From: an uncultured Desulfomonile sp.
GTDB lineage: Bacteria; Desulfobacterota; Desulfomonilia; Desulfomonilales; Desulfomonilaceae
Direction of reading: 5' to 3'
DNA length: 64,000 nucleotides
NCBI GenBank assembly: GCA_903952205.1
Contig: CAJBEZ010000095.1
Span: 62,001-126,000 of the forward strand
The translations under genes were made by a program, and so were the position numbers. This document shows positions 44,352-54,652 of the stretch, in pieces. Below the pieces are notes generated by a model, which had not been told where the DNA came from, ran no database searches, and saw nothing but the letters and a program-made list of their open reading frames with translations. The first letter of the stretch is position 1. Each line of letters opens with the position of its first letter.

Positions 44352-47300
44352 ATGATCACAGTCGCAGGCTGTAAGATTCTGGACAAGATATTTGAAAGCG
44401 ACGTCTCGTCGATATTCCGTGCTGTCAGACTATCGGATAGCGAACCAGTCGTACTGAAAATGCAGAGGAAAGACCATCCGTCTACCAACGAAATCTTTGA
44501 TTTCAAATACGAATACCAGGTTATCATCTCTCTCGAGAATCATGCCGGTGTTATAAGAGCTTATGGTTTGGAAAAAGCTGAAGGCCGCCTTTTGATGGTC
44601 TTAGAGGATTTTGGAGGAGAATCGCTCGATAGAATAATGAAGAAGGCTGACTTGTCCCTTGAAGAGCGTATTGTAGTTGCCATAAAGACATGTGACTGTC
44701 TTGGACAGATTCATTCCTCAGGGATAATTCACAAAGATTTAAACCCATCAAACGTAATATTTAATAGGGGTTCCGGCCAGATCAAGATCATAGACTTTGG
44801 TATTGCCTCGGGCCTGGTTCATGAGGATGCCCATGTCATGAATCGTGGAGTTCTGGACGGGACGATTTTGTACATGGCTCCTGAACAATCAGGCAGAATG
44901 AATCGACCCTTAGACTATAGAGGCGATTATTACTCCCTGGGAGTGTCCCTCTATCAGCTATTTACCAACAGGCTTCCCTTTGAATCGAAAGATCCTCTCG
45001 AATTGATTCATTGCCACGTCGCCATTAAGCCTGACCCCCCTTCAAAAGTAAACTCCACAATTCCAGAAGCTCTCTCAAATATTATTCTGAAGCTGTTAGA
45101 AAAGAATCCTGAAAACAGATATCAAAGCAACTTTGGAATAATGGCTGACCTTGAAGCCTGCTTGAATCAGCTTCGTTCTTATGGACTGATTGGGGATATT
45201 CAAATCGCTGAAAAAGACATTCCTCAAGAACTGGTCATTTCGAACCGTATTTATGGGAGGGAAAAGGAAGCCGAAATAATTCTGAACGCCTTTGATAGAA
45301 CCGGAACCGGGAACAGAGAACTTGTTACAATCTTTGGAGAAGCTGGAATCGGGAAGACTTCCCTGGTACAGAACGTTCAGGGAAGAATAGCAAGTCGCAA
45401 TGGATATTTTGTCTCCGGAAAATTTGACCAGCTTCACAGAAACATTCTTGACAATGCGGTTCTGCACCCATTTAGGGAACTTGTCACTCAACTTCTAGTA
45501 GAAACTGAGGAAAGCCTTTTAAGGTGGAAAAACCGATTTTTGAAGGCATTAGGACCAAACTGTCAGGTAATGATTGATGTAATACCTGAACTTGAACTCA
45601 TAGTGGGCCCACAGCCTGTGCCGCCCAAACTGGAACCAGTTGGATCGGAAAATAGGTTTAAACTTCAGTTTCAGAATTTCTTGAGTGTTTTCTGCCTCTC
45701 CGAACATCCAGTTGTGATTTTTCTGGACGACATACAATGGGCAGACCTGTTTTCCCTGAAGCTCCTGGAGTTCTTGTTTACTGATCTGGACACAAAATTC
45801 CTTCTGGTAATTGTGTCCTATCGTAACGAAGAAGTTGATTCATCCCATCCAATAGTCTCGACAATGGATACCATTCTTAAGCATGACGTTCGAATAAGCG
45901 CCATGAATCTTGGACCTATTGAGTTGGAGCATACTACTGAGTTGATCGCTGATTCACTCAGAACTGATGACGGTTCAGTGAATGAACTAGCCCAAATTGT
46001 ACACGACAAGACCCAGGGCAACCCTTTTTTTCTCAAAGAATTTCTGAAATCTGTCTATGAAGAAAAACTCATTCATTTTGATCACACCATCGGAAGTTGG
46101 ACTTGGGACACGTCCCAGATTATCAGGCGAGATGTAACTAACAATGTGGCGGCGCTCCTGGAGGAGAGAATTCTCAAATTGCCTCCGATTAGCCAACATC
46201 TGCTGAAAGTTGCGGCATGCGTTGGAAACAAATTCGACGTTTTTTCACTATCCTGGTTCTTGGGGGATTCTAACAAGAACATTGTCCAACAGTTAGGCCC
46301 AGCGCTCGGTGAAAGTTTGATTTATCCGACAGGCGAAGGGCACAAACTGATTGAACTCGGCCTGGTTGATAACCCACAGGAAGTCAAAGCAGAATACAAA
46401 TTTGCTCACGACAGGATTCAACAAACGGCTTACTCATTAATCCCGGAAGACGCAAGGCCCCTGTTTCACCGCAAATTGGGCCGGGCAATGCTTCAAAACA
46501 CCCAGCCCGGTCAGATTAACGACAAGATATTCGAAATCGTGACTCAACTCAACCTGGCCCATGATTTTGCCAACGATGAAGAAGACAGATTGGAACTGGC
46601 GGAACTAAATTTGAGGGCGGGCAAGCAAGCCGGCGCCTCTACTGCGCATGAAGCAGCGCTGACATATTGTTGGCAAGGAATAAATTTACTTGGGGAAGAA
46701 GGTTGGGCTAGAAATTACCACCTCATGCTGGAACTTTGCACGGAGGCTACATTACAGGCTTTTCTCGCAACCAGGTTTGACGAGATGGAAGAGATGGCTT
46801 CCAAAGTCCTTTCAAATACACGGGATTTAATGGACGGAATTAAAATCCATGAGGCCAGGATCCAGGCGCAAATCGCCCAAAACCAAAGGCTTAAAGCCGT
46901 CAAAATGGCTTTACCAATACTGCGCCTCCTGGGAGAAGCATTTCCTGACAAACCACGGAAGATGAATGTTTTCTCAGATCTCATCAAGACAAGATGGGCT
47001 CTATTGGGTCGAAAAATCGAATCGCTGTCCAAACTACCCAGCATGAGGGATGAGAGAAAACTGGCGACGATGCGTATTCTGCGGAGCGTTGTTTCGGCAG
47101 CTTATACAGTTACCCCGGAACTGTTTGCTCTAATGATATTCAGAATGGTCCGACTTTCAGTCAATTTTGGCTTGGCCGGGGAATCGGCATTTGCTTTCGT
47201 TGCTTATGCCATAATAATGGCCTCCATTCTGGATGATCTTGACTCAGGCGTCAAGTTTGGGGACATGGCGCTCAATCTGACCCAAACTGACAATTGCAGA

Positions 47301-50300
47301 CAGGATCAGGCAAGAGTGAGGTTTGTAGTCTGTGCCTTCCTGAAGATACGTGTCAGCTCACTTCGTGATGGACTCAAGCCATTGCTTGAAAACTATCATT
47401 TGGGTCGTGAGTTAGGAGATTTTGAGTATGCGTCCGCAAGCGCGGGATTTTACTGCACTCATTCTTTTGGCATCGGAAAATATTTGCCTGAGCTTGAAAA
47501 GGAAACCTCAACCCTTGCAAGCTCCATAGGAAAGATGAAGCAGGAAACGACCAGACACCTCGTAGAAGTTTACCATCAGGAGATTCTTAACCTGATGGAA
47601 CCTTCTGAGAACCCGTGTGTTCTGCGTGGTCGAGCCTATGATGAAGAAAAGATGGCGCCTCTGTTGTTTGAGGCTGAAGAGAATTCGATCATCTGCGCCA
47701 TGTACATTCAGAAACTTCGATTGTGTTACCTGTTTCGGGATTACAGGACAGCAGTCCAGAACCTCCTTCTTGCTGAACGACACCTGGTAGGGGCTAAGGG
47801 TACAATGCTGGTTCCACCAATACTATTTTATGGCTCTCTGGCTCGATTGGCAGTCTTTGATGAATTGGACCGGAAGCAGCGTAGAGCTACCCTAAAACAT
47901 GTCTCGGAAGCGCAGAAAACTCTTCATAGATGGGCGTCAACAGCCCCCATGAACTTCATAAATGAATTTAACTTCGTTGAGGCCGAGCGATTTAGATGTT
48001 TGGGTCGCATCCAAATGGCTTTAGATCAATATGACGTGGTAATAGAACTCGCCCGAGAAAACGGGTATCTCAACGAAGAAGCGATGGCGAACGAAAGAGC
48101 GGCAATGTTGCTGATTTCACTCAGTAACAGGGTTAGAGCAAAATCTTATCTTGACGAAGCCCGCAATTGTTATTTGAAATGGGGAGCTTTGGTCAAGGTC
48201 AAAGACCTGGATGACAACTATCCTGAATTGCTTGGTAGAATTTTTTCTCCGCCGCCGACAAAATCCGATGGCTCTGACCATTCGGCAAGAGAGAAAGATA
48301 TTGACTCTACAGCCGTCATAAGAGCTTCACAAAGTATTTCGGGCGAAATAGTGCTGAAGAAGTTGCTTGAAAAACTTATGACCATTGTCATTCAAACTGC
48401 AGGAGCGGAGAAAGGCTTTCTCATAATGGAGAAAGAGGGTTCATTCTTTATAAGGGCCCAATCCGGAGACCTGGCAAGCCGGGAAATTGAACTCGAACTT
48501 GCCTCTGTCTCTAAAAGCTCAGAAATGTCTATAGCCATAATAAATTACGTGATCAGGGCCAAAAAGCCTTTGATAGTGGATGACGCCGCCAATGATCCAG
48601 GTTTCGTCAATGACCCATACATAAGAGCCAAGCTTCCAAAGTCAATCTGTTGTCTTCCTGTTGTTCGCGGTGGGGAGTTAACAGGAATATTGTACCTGGA
48701 AAACAATCAGACGTCGGCTGTTTTCACTTCTGACCGTGTCGAAATGCTAAATGTTCTTGCAACCCAAGCGGCCACATCTATTGAAAACGCTACCCTTTAC
48801 AAGAATTTGGAAGAATCAGCAAAGAAATACCAATCCTTATTCGAGAACGCTCAAGAGGCTATTTTCATTACTCAAGAAGGTAAATTCCAGTTCTGCAATC
48901 CTAGGACTTCTGAATTGATGGGCTATAATTCAGACGAATTACTTCAACAGGACATCTCCAACATCATATACCCGGACGACTTAGAAATGTTTCTGGAACA
49001 GCAGATCAAAAGCCTGAATGTGAGATCCACTTCAAATGTAGGCAGTTTCAGGATCATCAGGGGAGACCGGACAATATTGTGGGCCCATAACAACTCGGTT
49101 TTCATGGAATGGGAAGGTAAACCCGCCACTTTGAATTTTCTTACAGATGTAACTGATCTTAAGAGGGCAGCGGATATAAACGCACGTACAGAACGGTTTA
49201 AGGCTATAGGTGAATTAGCCGCTGGGGTAGCGCACAATTTTAACAATCTTCTCCAGATACTGCTTGGTGGGGTTGAATTGGCCTTGATGGACCTTGATTC
49301 CGGAAAAATCAGCAACACCAGGAAATCGCTTGAACAAATCCGCGAGTCAGCAAGGTTCGGTTCAGAGACGGTTAAGCGTTTACAGAGTTTTGCAGGTATT
49401 AGATCTCAAAATTCCGCCTCTGAAAGTAAAATGTTCGATCTATCCGAATTGGTAGTACAAGCTTCGAACTTCAGCCGCCCCCTTTGGAAAACCAACCTTG
49501 AGAAAGACGATATCAATATAGACATGAAACTAGATATCACTCCCGCCTGTTTTATAACCGGGAGAGAAAGTGAAATTTTCGAGGTACTGGTTAATCTCAT
49601 CAAAAATGCTGTTGAAGCGATGCCACATGGCGGCACAATTAGGGTCTCAACCAGAACTCATGAACAAAAGGTCGTACTCATAATTGAAGATACCGGCCAG
49701 GGTATAGCCGAATGTGACCTGAAGCGAATGTTCCAACCATTCTGGACGACCAAGGGATCTTCAGGAACGGGCCTAGGGTTGGTAGTAAGCCAAAGGATAA
49801 TAAATGACCATGGCGGCGAAATTTCGGTCAAGAGCGACGTCGGCGCAGGAACCAGCTTCAAGGTGGAAATTCCAGCGGCAAGGTCGATTACAGACGAATC
49901 GGAAAGATCAATCGAAGCGGCGCTGGAAAGAAATCTCAGGATTCTAGTGATTGACGACTCTAAACAAATTGTGACGCTGCTTCAGGACCTATTGACGGGA
50001 TACGGGCAGACCGTTCTTGGAGGTTGCTCAGGTGAAGAAGGACTTGGCGTGTTCAGTAACAATGAAGTGGATGTTGTTATCTGCGACCTTGGAATGCCAG
50101 GAATGAGTGGTTGGGAGATAGGCAGAAGAGTGGTTTCCATTTGCCGGGAAAGAGGGATACCCAAGATACCATTTATTCTATTAACAGGCTGGGGTGGACA
50201 ATCTCTTGAGCAGGAGAAACTGGCTGAGTCCGGTGTGGACGGAGTGCTGGAAAAACCGGTTGATGTGAAAAAGCTCTTCGGAATGATTAGAAAAGTCACG

Positions 50301-50327
50301 CCCGATCCAATCGGACATGTTCTGTAA
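44352..50327 (+). CDS. Ser/Thr kinase-ATPase-GAF-PAS-histidine kinase-receiver multidomain protein
   Basis: A 1991-residue signalling protein. Residues 10-270 form a Ser/Thr kinase with HKDLNPSN, IDFGIAS and MAPEQ; its glycine-rich loop is degenerate. Residues 300-600 hold an AAA-type ATPase (Walker A GEAGIGKTS near 329, Walker B VVIFLDDIQWAD near 456). A long helical TPR-like region follows to about 1310. Then GAF (1335-1480), PAS (1490-1600), a histidine kinase with GVAHNFNNLLQ (His near 1627), ATPase domain DTGQGI and GTGLGLVVS, and a receiver with VICDLGMPGMSG near 1915. GAGGG precedes the ATG. It may join Ser/Thr and His phosphorylation in one chain. Confidence 0.9.
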   Translation: MITVAGCKILDKIFESDVSSIFRAVRLSDSEPVVLKMQRKDHPSTNEIFDFKYEYQVIISLENHAGVIRAYGLEKAEGRLLMVLEDFGGESLDRIMKKADLSLEERIVVAIKTCDCLGQIHSSGIIHKDLNPSNVIFNRGSGQIKIIDFGIASGLVHEDAHVMNRGVLDGTILYMAPEQSGRMNRPLDYRGDYYSLGVSLYQLFTNRLPFESKDPLELIHCHVAIKPDPPSKVNSTIPEALSNIILKLLEKNPENRYQSNFGIMADLEACLNQLRSYGLIGDIQIAEKDIPQELVISNRIYGREKEAEIILNAFDRTGTGNRELVTIFGEAGIGKTSLVQNVQGRIASRNGYFVSGKFDQLHRNILDNAVLHPFRELVTQLLVETEESLLRWKNRFLKALGPNCQVMIDVIPELELIVGPQPVPPKLEPVGSENRFKLQFQNFLSVFCLSEHPVVIFLDDIQWADLFSLKLLEFLFTDLDTKFLLVIVSYRNEEVDSSHPIVSTMDTILKHDVRISAMNLGPIELEHTTELIADSLRTDDGSVNELAQIVHDKTQGNPFFLKEFLKSVYEEKLIHFDHTIGSWTWDTSQIIRRDVTNNVAALLEERILKLPPISQHLLKVAACVGNKFDVFSLSWFLGDSNKNIVQQLGPALGESLIYPTGEGHKLIELGLVDNPQEVKAEYKFAHDRIQQTAYSLIPEDARPLFHRKLGRAMLQNTQPGQINDKIFEIVTQLNLAHDFANDEEDRLELAELNLRAGKQAGASTAHEAALTYCWQGINLLGEEGWARNYHLMLELCTEATLQAFLATRFDEMEEMASKVLSNTRDLMDGIKIHEARIQAQIAQNQRLKAVKMALPILRLLGEAFPDKPRKMNVFSDLIKTRWALLGRKIESLSKLPSMRDERKLATMRILRSVVSAAYTVTPELFALMIFRMVRLSVNFGLAGESAFAFVAYAIIMASILDDLDSGVKFGDMALNLTQTDNCRQDQARVRFVVCAFLKIRVSSLRDGLKPLLENYHLGRELGDFEYASASAGFYCTHSFGIGKYLPELEKETSTLASSIGKMKQETTRHLVEVYHQEILNLMEPSENPCVLRGRAYDEEKMAPLLFEAEENSIICAMYIQKLRLCYLFRDYRTAVQNLLLAERHLVGAKGTMLVPPILFYGSLARLAVFDELDRKQRRATLKHVSEAQKTLHRWASTAPMNFINEFNFVEAERFRCLGRIQMALDQYDVVIELARENGYLNEEAMANERAAMLLISLSNRVRAKSYLDEARNCYLKWGALVKVKDLDDNYPELLGRIFSPPPTKSDGSDHSAREKDIDSTAVIRASQSISGEIVLKKLLEKLMTIVIQTAGAEKGFLIMEKEGSFFIRAQSGDLASREIELELASVSKSSEMSIAIINYVIRAKKPLIVDDAANDPGFVNDPYIRAKLPKSICCLPVVRGGELTGILYLENNQTSAVFTSDRVEMLNVLATQAATSIENATLYKNLEESAKKYQSLFENAQEAIFITQEGKFQFCNPRTSELMGYNSDELLQQDISNIIYPDDLEMFLEQQIKSLNVRSTSNVGSFRIIRGDRTILWAHNNSVFMEWEGKPATLNFLTDVTDLKRAADINARTERFKAIGELAAGVAHNFNNLLQILLGGVELALMDLDSGKISNTRKSLEQIRESARFGSETVKRLQSFAGIRSQNSASESKMFDLSELVVQASNFSRPLWKTNLEKDDINIDMKLDITPACFITGRESEIFEVLVNLIKNAVEAMPHGGTIRVSTRTHEQKVVLIIEDTGQGIAECDLKRMFQPFWTTKGSSGTGLGLVVSQRIINDHGGEISVKSDVGAGTSFKVEIPAARSITDESERSIEAALERNLRILVIDDSKQIVTLLQDLLTGYGQTVLGGCSGEEGLGVFSNNEVDVVICDLGMPGMSGWEIGRRVVSICRERGIPKIPFILLTGWGGQSLEQEKLAESGVDGVLEKPVDVKKLFGMIRKVTPDPIGHVL

Positions 50328-50349
50328 TTTGAGTCCAGACGGCGCTAAT

Positions 50350-50490
50350 TTAGTGTTTAAGCAAGTCGAACACGTTTTGTAGAATTCGCGTGTTGGGTCT
50401 GCCGCAATATTTCTCGTGAAATTCGTTATTGACAAGTTTTACATCGTAATAGATCAAGTCGCCGTAGGGGACGATAAGACTTCTGAATTG
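50350..50490 (-). pseudogene. Glycyl-radical-enzyme activase fragment (radical SAM)
   Basis: A 46-codon stretch (CAA at 50490 to TAA at 50350) translating to LIVPYGDLIYYDVKLVNNE, then FHEKYCGRPNTRILQNVFDLLK. This is the conserved middle of pyruvate-formate-lyase activating enzymes (D-x-DVK, H-x-x-Y-x-G, N-x-x-I-L-x-N). The radical-SAM CxxxCxxC part is absent, and a stop follows at once, next to the end of the big kinase gene. It overlaps the end of the glycyl radical enzyme fragment in another frame. Confidence 0.7.
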
Positions 50491-50722
50491 CTATAGACCT
50501 ATTGCGCAAAACATACCTGTACGCCCGGGCCTTATCCAGGACCGAAATCTTTTCCTGGGTGAACAAACCATTCTCCAGGTGATATTTAGTTATCAGTTCC
50601 GAACGCTCCACACACATCTCTGGAACTGCTCTAAAATAGGCCTTTTTGAGTTTCTCCAGTTCGGGGGACAGTTCGAGACTGATATGTTTCAAAGAAGAAT
50701 CAGTAAGTGTAACCTTGCTCAT
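50426..50722 (-). pseudogene. Glycyl radical enzyme N-terminal fragment
   Basis: A 98-codon frame whose residues 20-75 (LEKLKKAYFRAVPEMCVERSELITKYH, then KISVLDKARAYRYVLRNR) match the N-terminus of pyruvate-formate-lyase-like glycyl radical enzymes, which normally run to about 800 residues. After residue 78 homology stops, and the frame ends in unrelated sequence over the activase remnant. Most of the enzyme, including the glycyl radical motif, is deleted. The ATG has a fair ribosome site, so a short peptide could still be made. Confidence 0.75.
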
Positions 50723-50895
50723 AAATATTTTGCCTCCTTATGACAATAGTCAAAGACGGTAGGGAGTATAGACGCGCAATTCTAGCCCAGGCTGCCTGGA
50801 TAGTGGTATAGACCTTACTGAAATATTTTGAAGTTCCAAAACAGAGATGTTTATGCGACAGATTAATTTATATTAAATGCCAGAAGGAGAACTAT
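50723..50895. other. Intergenic with a short palindrome
   Basis: Upstream of the DUF362 gene. The palindrome CCAGG-CTG-CCTGG lies at 50787-50799. TATAGAC occurs twice (near 50768 and 50807). No consensus promoter is certain. Confidence 0.35.
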
Positions 50896-51978
50896 ATGGC
50901 AAAGGTTTTTCTAGCTGGGGTCAGGAAAGGATCTTCCGAAAAACTTGTGCGTGAAGCGGTCCGCGCCTCGGCGGAAACAGCAACGGATTTCTCATGGCTT
51001 TCCAAGGGCGATTCGGTATTCATCAAACCGGCTCTAAATTCTGGAAACAATTATCCGGCCACAACTAGTCAGGTGGGGATTAAAGCAATTGTGGAATTGC
51101 TCAGAGACAGGGGAGCCGGGCGGATAGTTCTTGGTGACATGTCAGGCGTTGAGCATCTCAAGTTCAGACCTGATGGTATCTCGGGAAGTACTCGTAGTTT
51201 GATGGAAAGATGCGGTATGGCCCAAGCTGCGCTCGAGGCGGGCGCTGAGTTGCATTTTTTTGAAGAAATGGGCTGGGGCGCTTTTTATGAGGACCCGCCA
51301 CCCAGCGGATCTCACTGGAAAAAAGGCATTATGATGCCGATGATTCTAAAAGAGATGGACCACATCGTCCTGATGCCGCGTTGTGGTCGTCACGCTCTAG
51401 CGGGGAGCACTCTGGGATTGAAAGCGGTGGTGGGCTATTGGCGCACAGATACTCGGCTGGAATATCACAAGGACTCCGAATCACTTTATGAAAAAACCGC
51501 TGAGGGCAATGCAGTGGAATCCCTCATTAAAAAGCAGCGATTGGTGGTATCCGTGGCTCACAAGATAATAACCACTTATGGTCCGGACAAGGGATATGTT
51601 TTAGAGCCCGAGACAGGGCTGGTGATAGCCTCGCAGTCGGTTGCGGCTCACGACATGGTTTCTCAGGCCTGGTTGCTACTCGGTAGACTTCAAACACCAA
51701 ATTGGGAGCTGGTATGGTTTAATGATCCCGACAAAAGTCAATTCATAGTCAACATGGCAAACCGCTGGATAGTCAGCATGCTCGGTAATATTGTGGATGC
51801 CTTTCAGTCTGACACCTTGATTAAGAATGATATAAAAACTATATGGGAGGACAGGACACTGAATCGAGCCTACCAGCTTTTTGGAGGGAGACCCGTGATA
51901 GATCTTAAGGCGGCAAACGATCTCGTCCCAGAGGAATTAAAAAAAAGCTTGACTGACATGACTACGTTTGGCTCATAA
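50896..51978 (+). CDS. DUF362 domain protein
   Basis: A 360-residue soluble protein of the DUF362 family: FIKPALNSGNNYPATTS near residue 47, RIVLGDMSGVEH near 75, and an LMPRCGRHALAGSTLGLKAVVGYW stretch near 160. Family members often come with ferredoxin domains; this one does not. The biochemical role is unknown. AAGGAG precedes the ATG. Confidence 0.8.
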   Translation: MAKVFLAGVRKGSSEKLVREAVRASAETATDFSWLSKGDSVFIKPALNSGNNYPATTSQVGIKAIVELLRDRGAGRIVLGDMSGVEHLKFRPDGISGSTRSLMERCGMAQAALEAGAELHFFEEMGWGAFYEDPPPSGSHWKKGIMMPMILKEMDHIVLMPRCGRHALAGSTLGLKAVVGYWRTDTRLEYHKDSESLYEKTAEGNAVESLIKKQRLVVSVAHKIITTYGPDKGYVLEPETGLVIASQSVAAHDMVSQAWLLLGRLQTPNWELVWFNDPDKSQFIVNMANRWIVSMLGNIVDAFQSDTLIKNDIKTIWEDRTLNRAYQLFGGRPVIDLKAANDLVPEELKKSLTDMTTFGS

Positions 51979-52039
51979 AAAAAGAACCAATCATCCCCCG
52001 AAACCAATTCACAGTTTTTAATTCAACTGGATCTTAGGG

Positions 52040-53344
52040 ATGGGCGCCATGGCTTTTCGAGCGGATGGGACCCTATGGGGACACCCAAAAGGACTCTTTG
52101 TGCTTTTCCTGACCGAAATGTGGGAGCGATTTTCCTACTATGGCATGAGGTCGTTACTCGTCTACTACATGGTGAAGCATCTCATGTTCAGTCAGTCTGC
52201 CGCCTCGCAGATTTACGGTCTTTACACGGGATTGGTATATCTGACCCCTTTCCTGGGTGGCGCATTAGCCGATCGAGTAATTGGGCGACGCAAAGCAGTA
52301 ATTATAGGCGCAATAGTCATGGCTGCGGGCCACTTCATGATGGCCTTTGAATCATTGTTCATCGGCGCTCTTATATTCCTGGTCATAGGCAATGGATTTT
52401 TCAAGCCTAACATCTCAACCCAGGTTGGGGAACTGTATACCGTTGGCGATTCGCGTCGAGACAGCGCCTTCAGTATTTTCTACGTGGGTATAAACTTGGG
52501 CGCTTTTTTTTCGCCTCTCATTTGCGGCACTTTGGGAGAGGTTTACGGTTGGCACTACGGGTTCAGTGCCGCCGGCACAGGCATGATACTGGGGCTCATT
52601 GTATACCTCTTTGGAAAAAAGTGGCTTGGATTTGATAGCCATGATGGATATAAAATCTTTAAACAACATTCTGTTGAATCGCTGCCTGGAGACGAAAAAC
52701 AGCGACTCTGGGTACTTTTAGCCGTAGGCCTTGTTACTGCAGCGTTCTGGGCCGCATATGAACAGCAGGGGAACACAATTGCCCTGTGGGCGGACGCTTA
52801 CACCGAGCGTCGCGTTATGGGAATGCAAATCCCCGCGTCATGGTTCCAGTCTCTCAATCCGGCTTTCATCTTCGTCTTAACGCCAATGGTGACAAGCTTC
52901 TGGTCCTGGCGGTCAAGAAAGGGAAAGGAACCGGCGGCGATATCCAAGATGGCGTTTGGATGTTTCCTGCTGGGGTTAGGATTTCTTGTAATGGCTCCGG
53001 CGGCGATATTCTACTCAGTGGGGGGAACTCCTGTAGGGATGTCGTGGCTAATTACCTTTAACCTCTTGGTCACATTGGGCGAATTGTATCTGTCTCCAGT
53101 TGGGTTATCATTAGTGACGAAGCTTTCCCCTACACGAATGGTATCCATGATTATGGGAGCCTGGTTTCTTTCGTCGTTCTTTGGAAACTATGGAGCGGGT
53201 TTCCTTGGTCAGTATTGGGAAAAAATGGCGAAAGAAAACTTTTTCTTGATGATAGCCATGATTGCGTTTATGGCTTGTTTTTTCATGCTATTAATTAGGG
53301 TGTGGATGAAAAGAATCAGCAAACTGAACATCCAGACCTATTGA
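52040..53344 (+). CDS. POT-family proton-dependent oligopeptide transporter
   Basis: A 434-residue membrane protein of the PTR2/POT branch of the MFS fold, with the signature EMWERFSYYGMRSLL near residue 27 (ExxERFxYY), GGALADRVIGRR, and FYVGINLGAFFSPLICG. It would import di- or tripeptides with protons. It is a little shorter than most family members but has about 12 membrane segments. The start could be ATG 52040 or ATG 52049; neither has a perfect ribosome site. Confidence 0.88.
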   Translation: MGAMAFRADGTLWGHPKGLFVLFLTEMWERFSYYGMRSLLVYYMVKHLMFSQSAASQIYGLYTGLVYLTPFLGGALADRVIGRRKAVIIGAIVMAAGHFMMAFESLFIGALIFLVIGNGFFKPNISTQVGELYTVGDSRRDSAFSIFYVGINLGAFFSPLICGTLGEVYGWHYGFSAAGTGMILGLIVYLFGKKWLGFDSHDGYKIFKQHSVESLPGDEKQRLWVLLAVGLVTAAFWAAYEQQGNTIALWADAYTERRVMGMQIPASWFQSLNPAFIFVLTPMVTSFWSWRSRKGKEPAAISKMAFGCFLLGLGFLVMAPAAIFYSVGGTPVGMSWLITFNLLVTLGELYLSPVGLSLVTKLSPTRMVSMIMGAWFLSSFFGNYGAGFLGQYWEKMAKENFFLMIAMIAFMACFFMLLIRVWMKRISKLNIQTY

Positions 53345-53432
53345 CCAGAGGAATTCACTGGACGATTTCGTGGAAATTGCCGCTTTGTGCTCATTAAACA
53401 GAGAATCAAATGTTGAAAGGCGTTAGACCTGA

Positions 53433-54641
53433 ATGAAGAAAATCGGAGTCTGGCTCATAGGAGCATTAGGATCTATATCTATTACCGTCATGACAGGGGC
53501 GCTCCTGTTAAGAAAGGGGTTGTGTGATTCAACGGGAATGATAACAACCACCGAACCCTTTCGTGAACTTGGCCTTGTTCCAGTGGAGGCCATGGAATTT
53601 GGGGGATGCGACATCAGGCCGGGGAGGTTGAGAGATGTTGTTAGCGGACTCCTGAGAAACCCCTGCGGAATTGACCCTTTTCTCATTGGATCTATTGAAG
53701 GGGAATTGGCGGGGATAGAGTCGTTCATCTATCCCGGTGTGGCTCTAAACTGCGGAGAGGCCATTGAACTCGTAGCTGGAGGCAATACGTGTGTTTCCTG
53801 TTCGGCCAGAGAAGAAATTGCTCGTGTCACATCCGGAATCAATGAATTTAAGTCTGTAAAAGGTCTTGATGAACTCGTAGTTGTGAACCTGGCGTCTACA
53901 GAACCTCTTATCGAAATGGACCATACTCACCATGACCTTGAGGCTCTGGAAAGATGTATTGACAGCAATGGCTTTGAGTCTTTTCGACCGAGCACGATCT
54001 ACGCCTATGCCGCAATTCAGTCACAGAGTCCTTATATTAATTTCACGCCTTCAACCGGCGCTCTTTTCCCGGCAATGGTGAAACTGGCGGAGCGCAATGG
54101 TGTGCCGGTAATGGGGAATGACGGCAAGACAGGCGAAACCCTTGTGAAATCAACATTGGCCCCAATGTTTAAATATAGAAACCTTGAGGTCTTGAGTTGG
54201 GAAGGGTTTAACATATTGGGAAATATGGACGGCAAGGTCCTGGATCATCCTGACAACAAACGGGCCAAAATTCAAACAAAAGACTCCGTTCTTCCCAGAA
54301 TTCTAGGATACTCGCCACACTCGCAGGTGCATATAAATTATGTCCCTTCTTTGGAAGACCAGAAAACGGCATGGGATTACATTCATTTCAAGGGGTTCCT
54401 GGGAGCCAAAATGTCGCTTCAATTTGTCTGGCAGGGATATGATTCGTTGTTGGCCGCGCCCCTGGTTCTGGATCTTGTGCGTCTGGCGGAACTGGCGCAT
54501 AGGAGAGGAGAAGCGGGACTAATGACGCACCTTGCCTCGTACTTCAAAGATCCACTCGGTGTCACTGAACACCGCCTTTCCGGCCAGTTTGATATGTTGA
54601 TGGATTATGTATCGATAGCAGGCCGAAAGCAGACTTTGTGA
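53433..54641 (+). CDS. Myo-inositol-1-phosphate-synthase-like protein
   Basis: A 402-residue member of the inositol-3-phosphate synthase family. The NAD-binding start is GVWLIGALGSISIT. GNDGKTGETLVKSTLAPMF near residue 228 and FNILGNMDG near 264 correspond to the family's phosphate-binding and catalytic-lysine region. It should convert glucose-6-phosphate or a similar sugar phosphate to a cyclitol phosphate. The neighbouring TIM-barrel genes overlap or follow by 31 bp, forming an operon. The substrate in this branch is uncertain. Confidence 0.75.
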   Translation: MKKIGVWLIGALGSISITVMTGALLLRKGLCDSTGMITTTEPFRELGLVPVEAMEFGGCDIRPGRLRDVVSGLLRNPCGIDPFLIGSIEGELAGIESFIYPGVALNCGEAIELVAGGNTCVSCSAREEIARVTSGINEFKSVKGLDELVVVNLASTEPLIEMDHTHHDLEALERCIDSNGFESFRPSTIYAYAAIQSQSPYINFTPSTGALFPAMVKLAERNGVPVMGNDGKTGETLVKSTLAPMFKYRNLEVLSWEGFNILGNMDGKVLDHPDNKRAKIQTKDSVLPRILGYSPHSQVHINYVPSLEDQKTAWDYIHFKGFLGAKMSLQFVWQGYDSLLAAPLVLDLVRLAELAHRRGEAGLMTHLASYFKDPLGVTEHRLSGQFDMLMDYVSIAGRKQTL

Positions 54642-54652
54642 CTGGATCTCAT

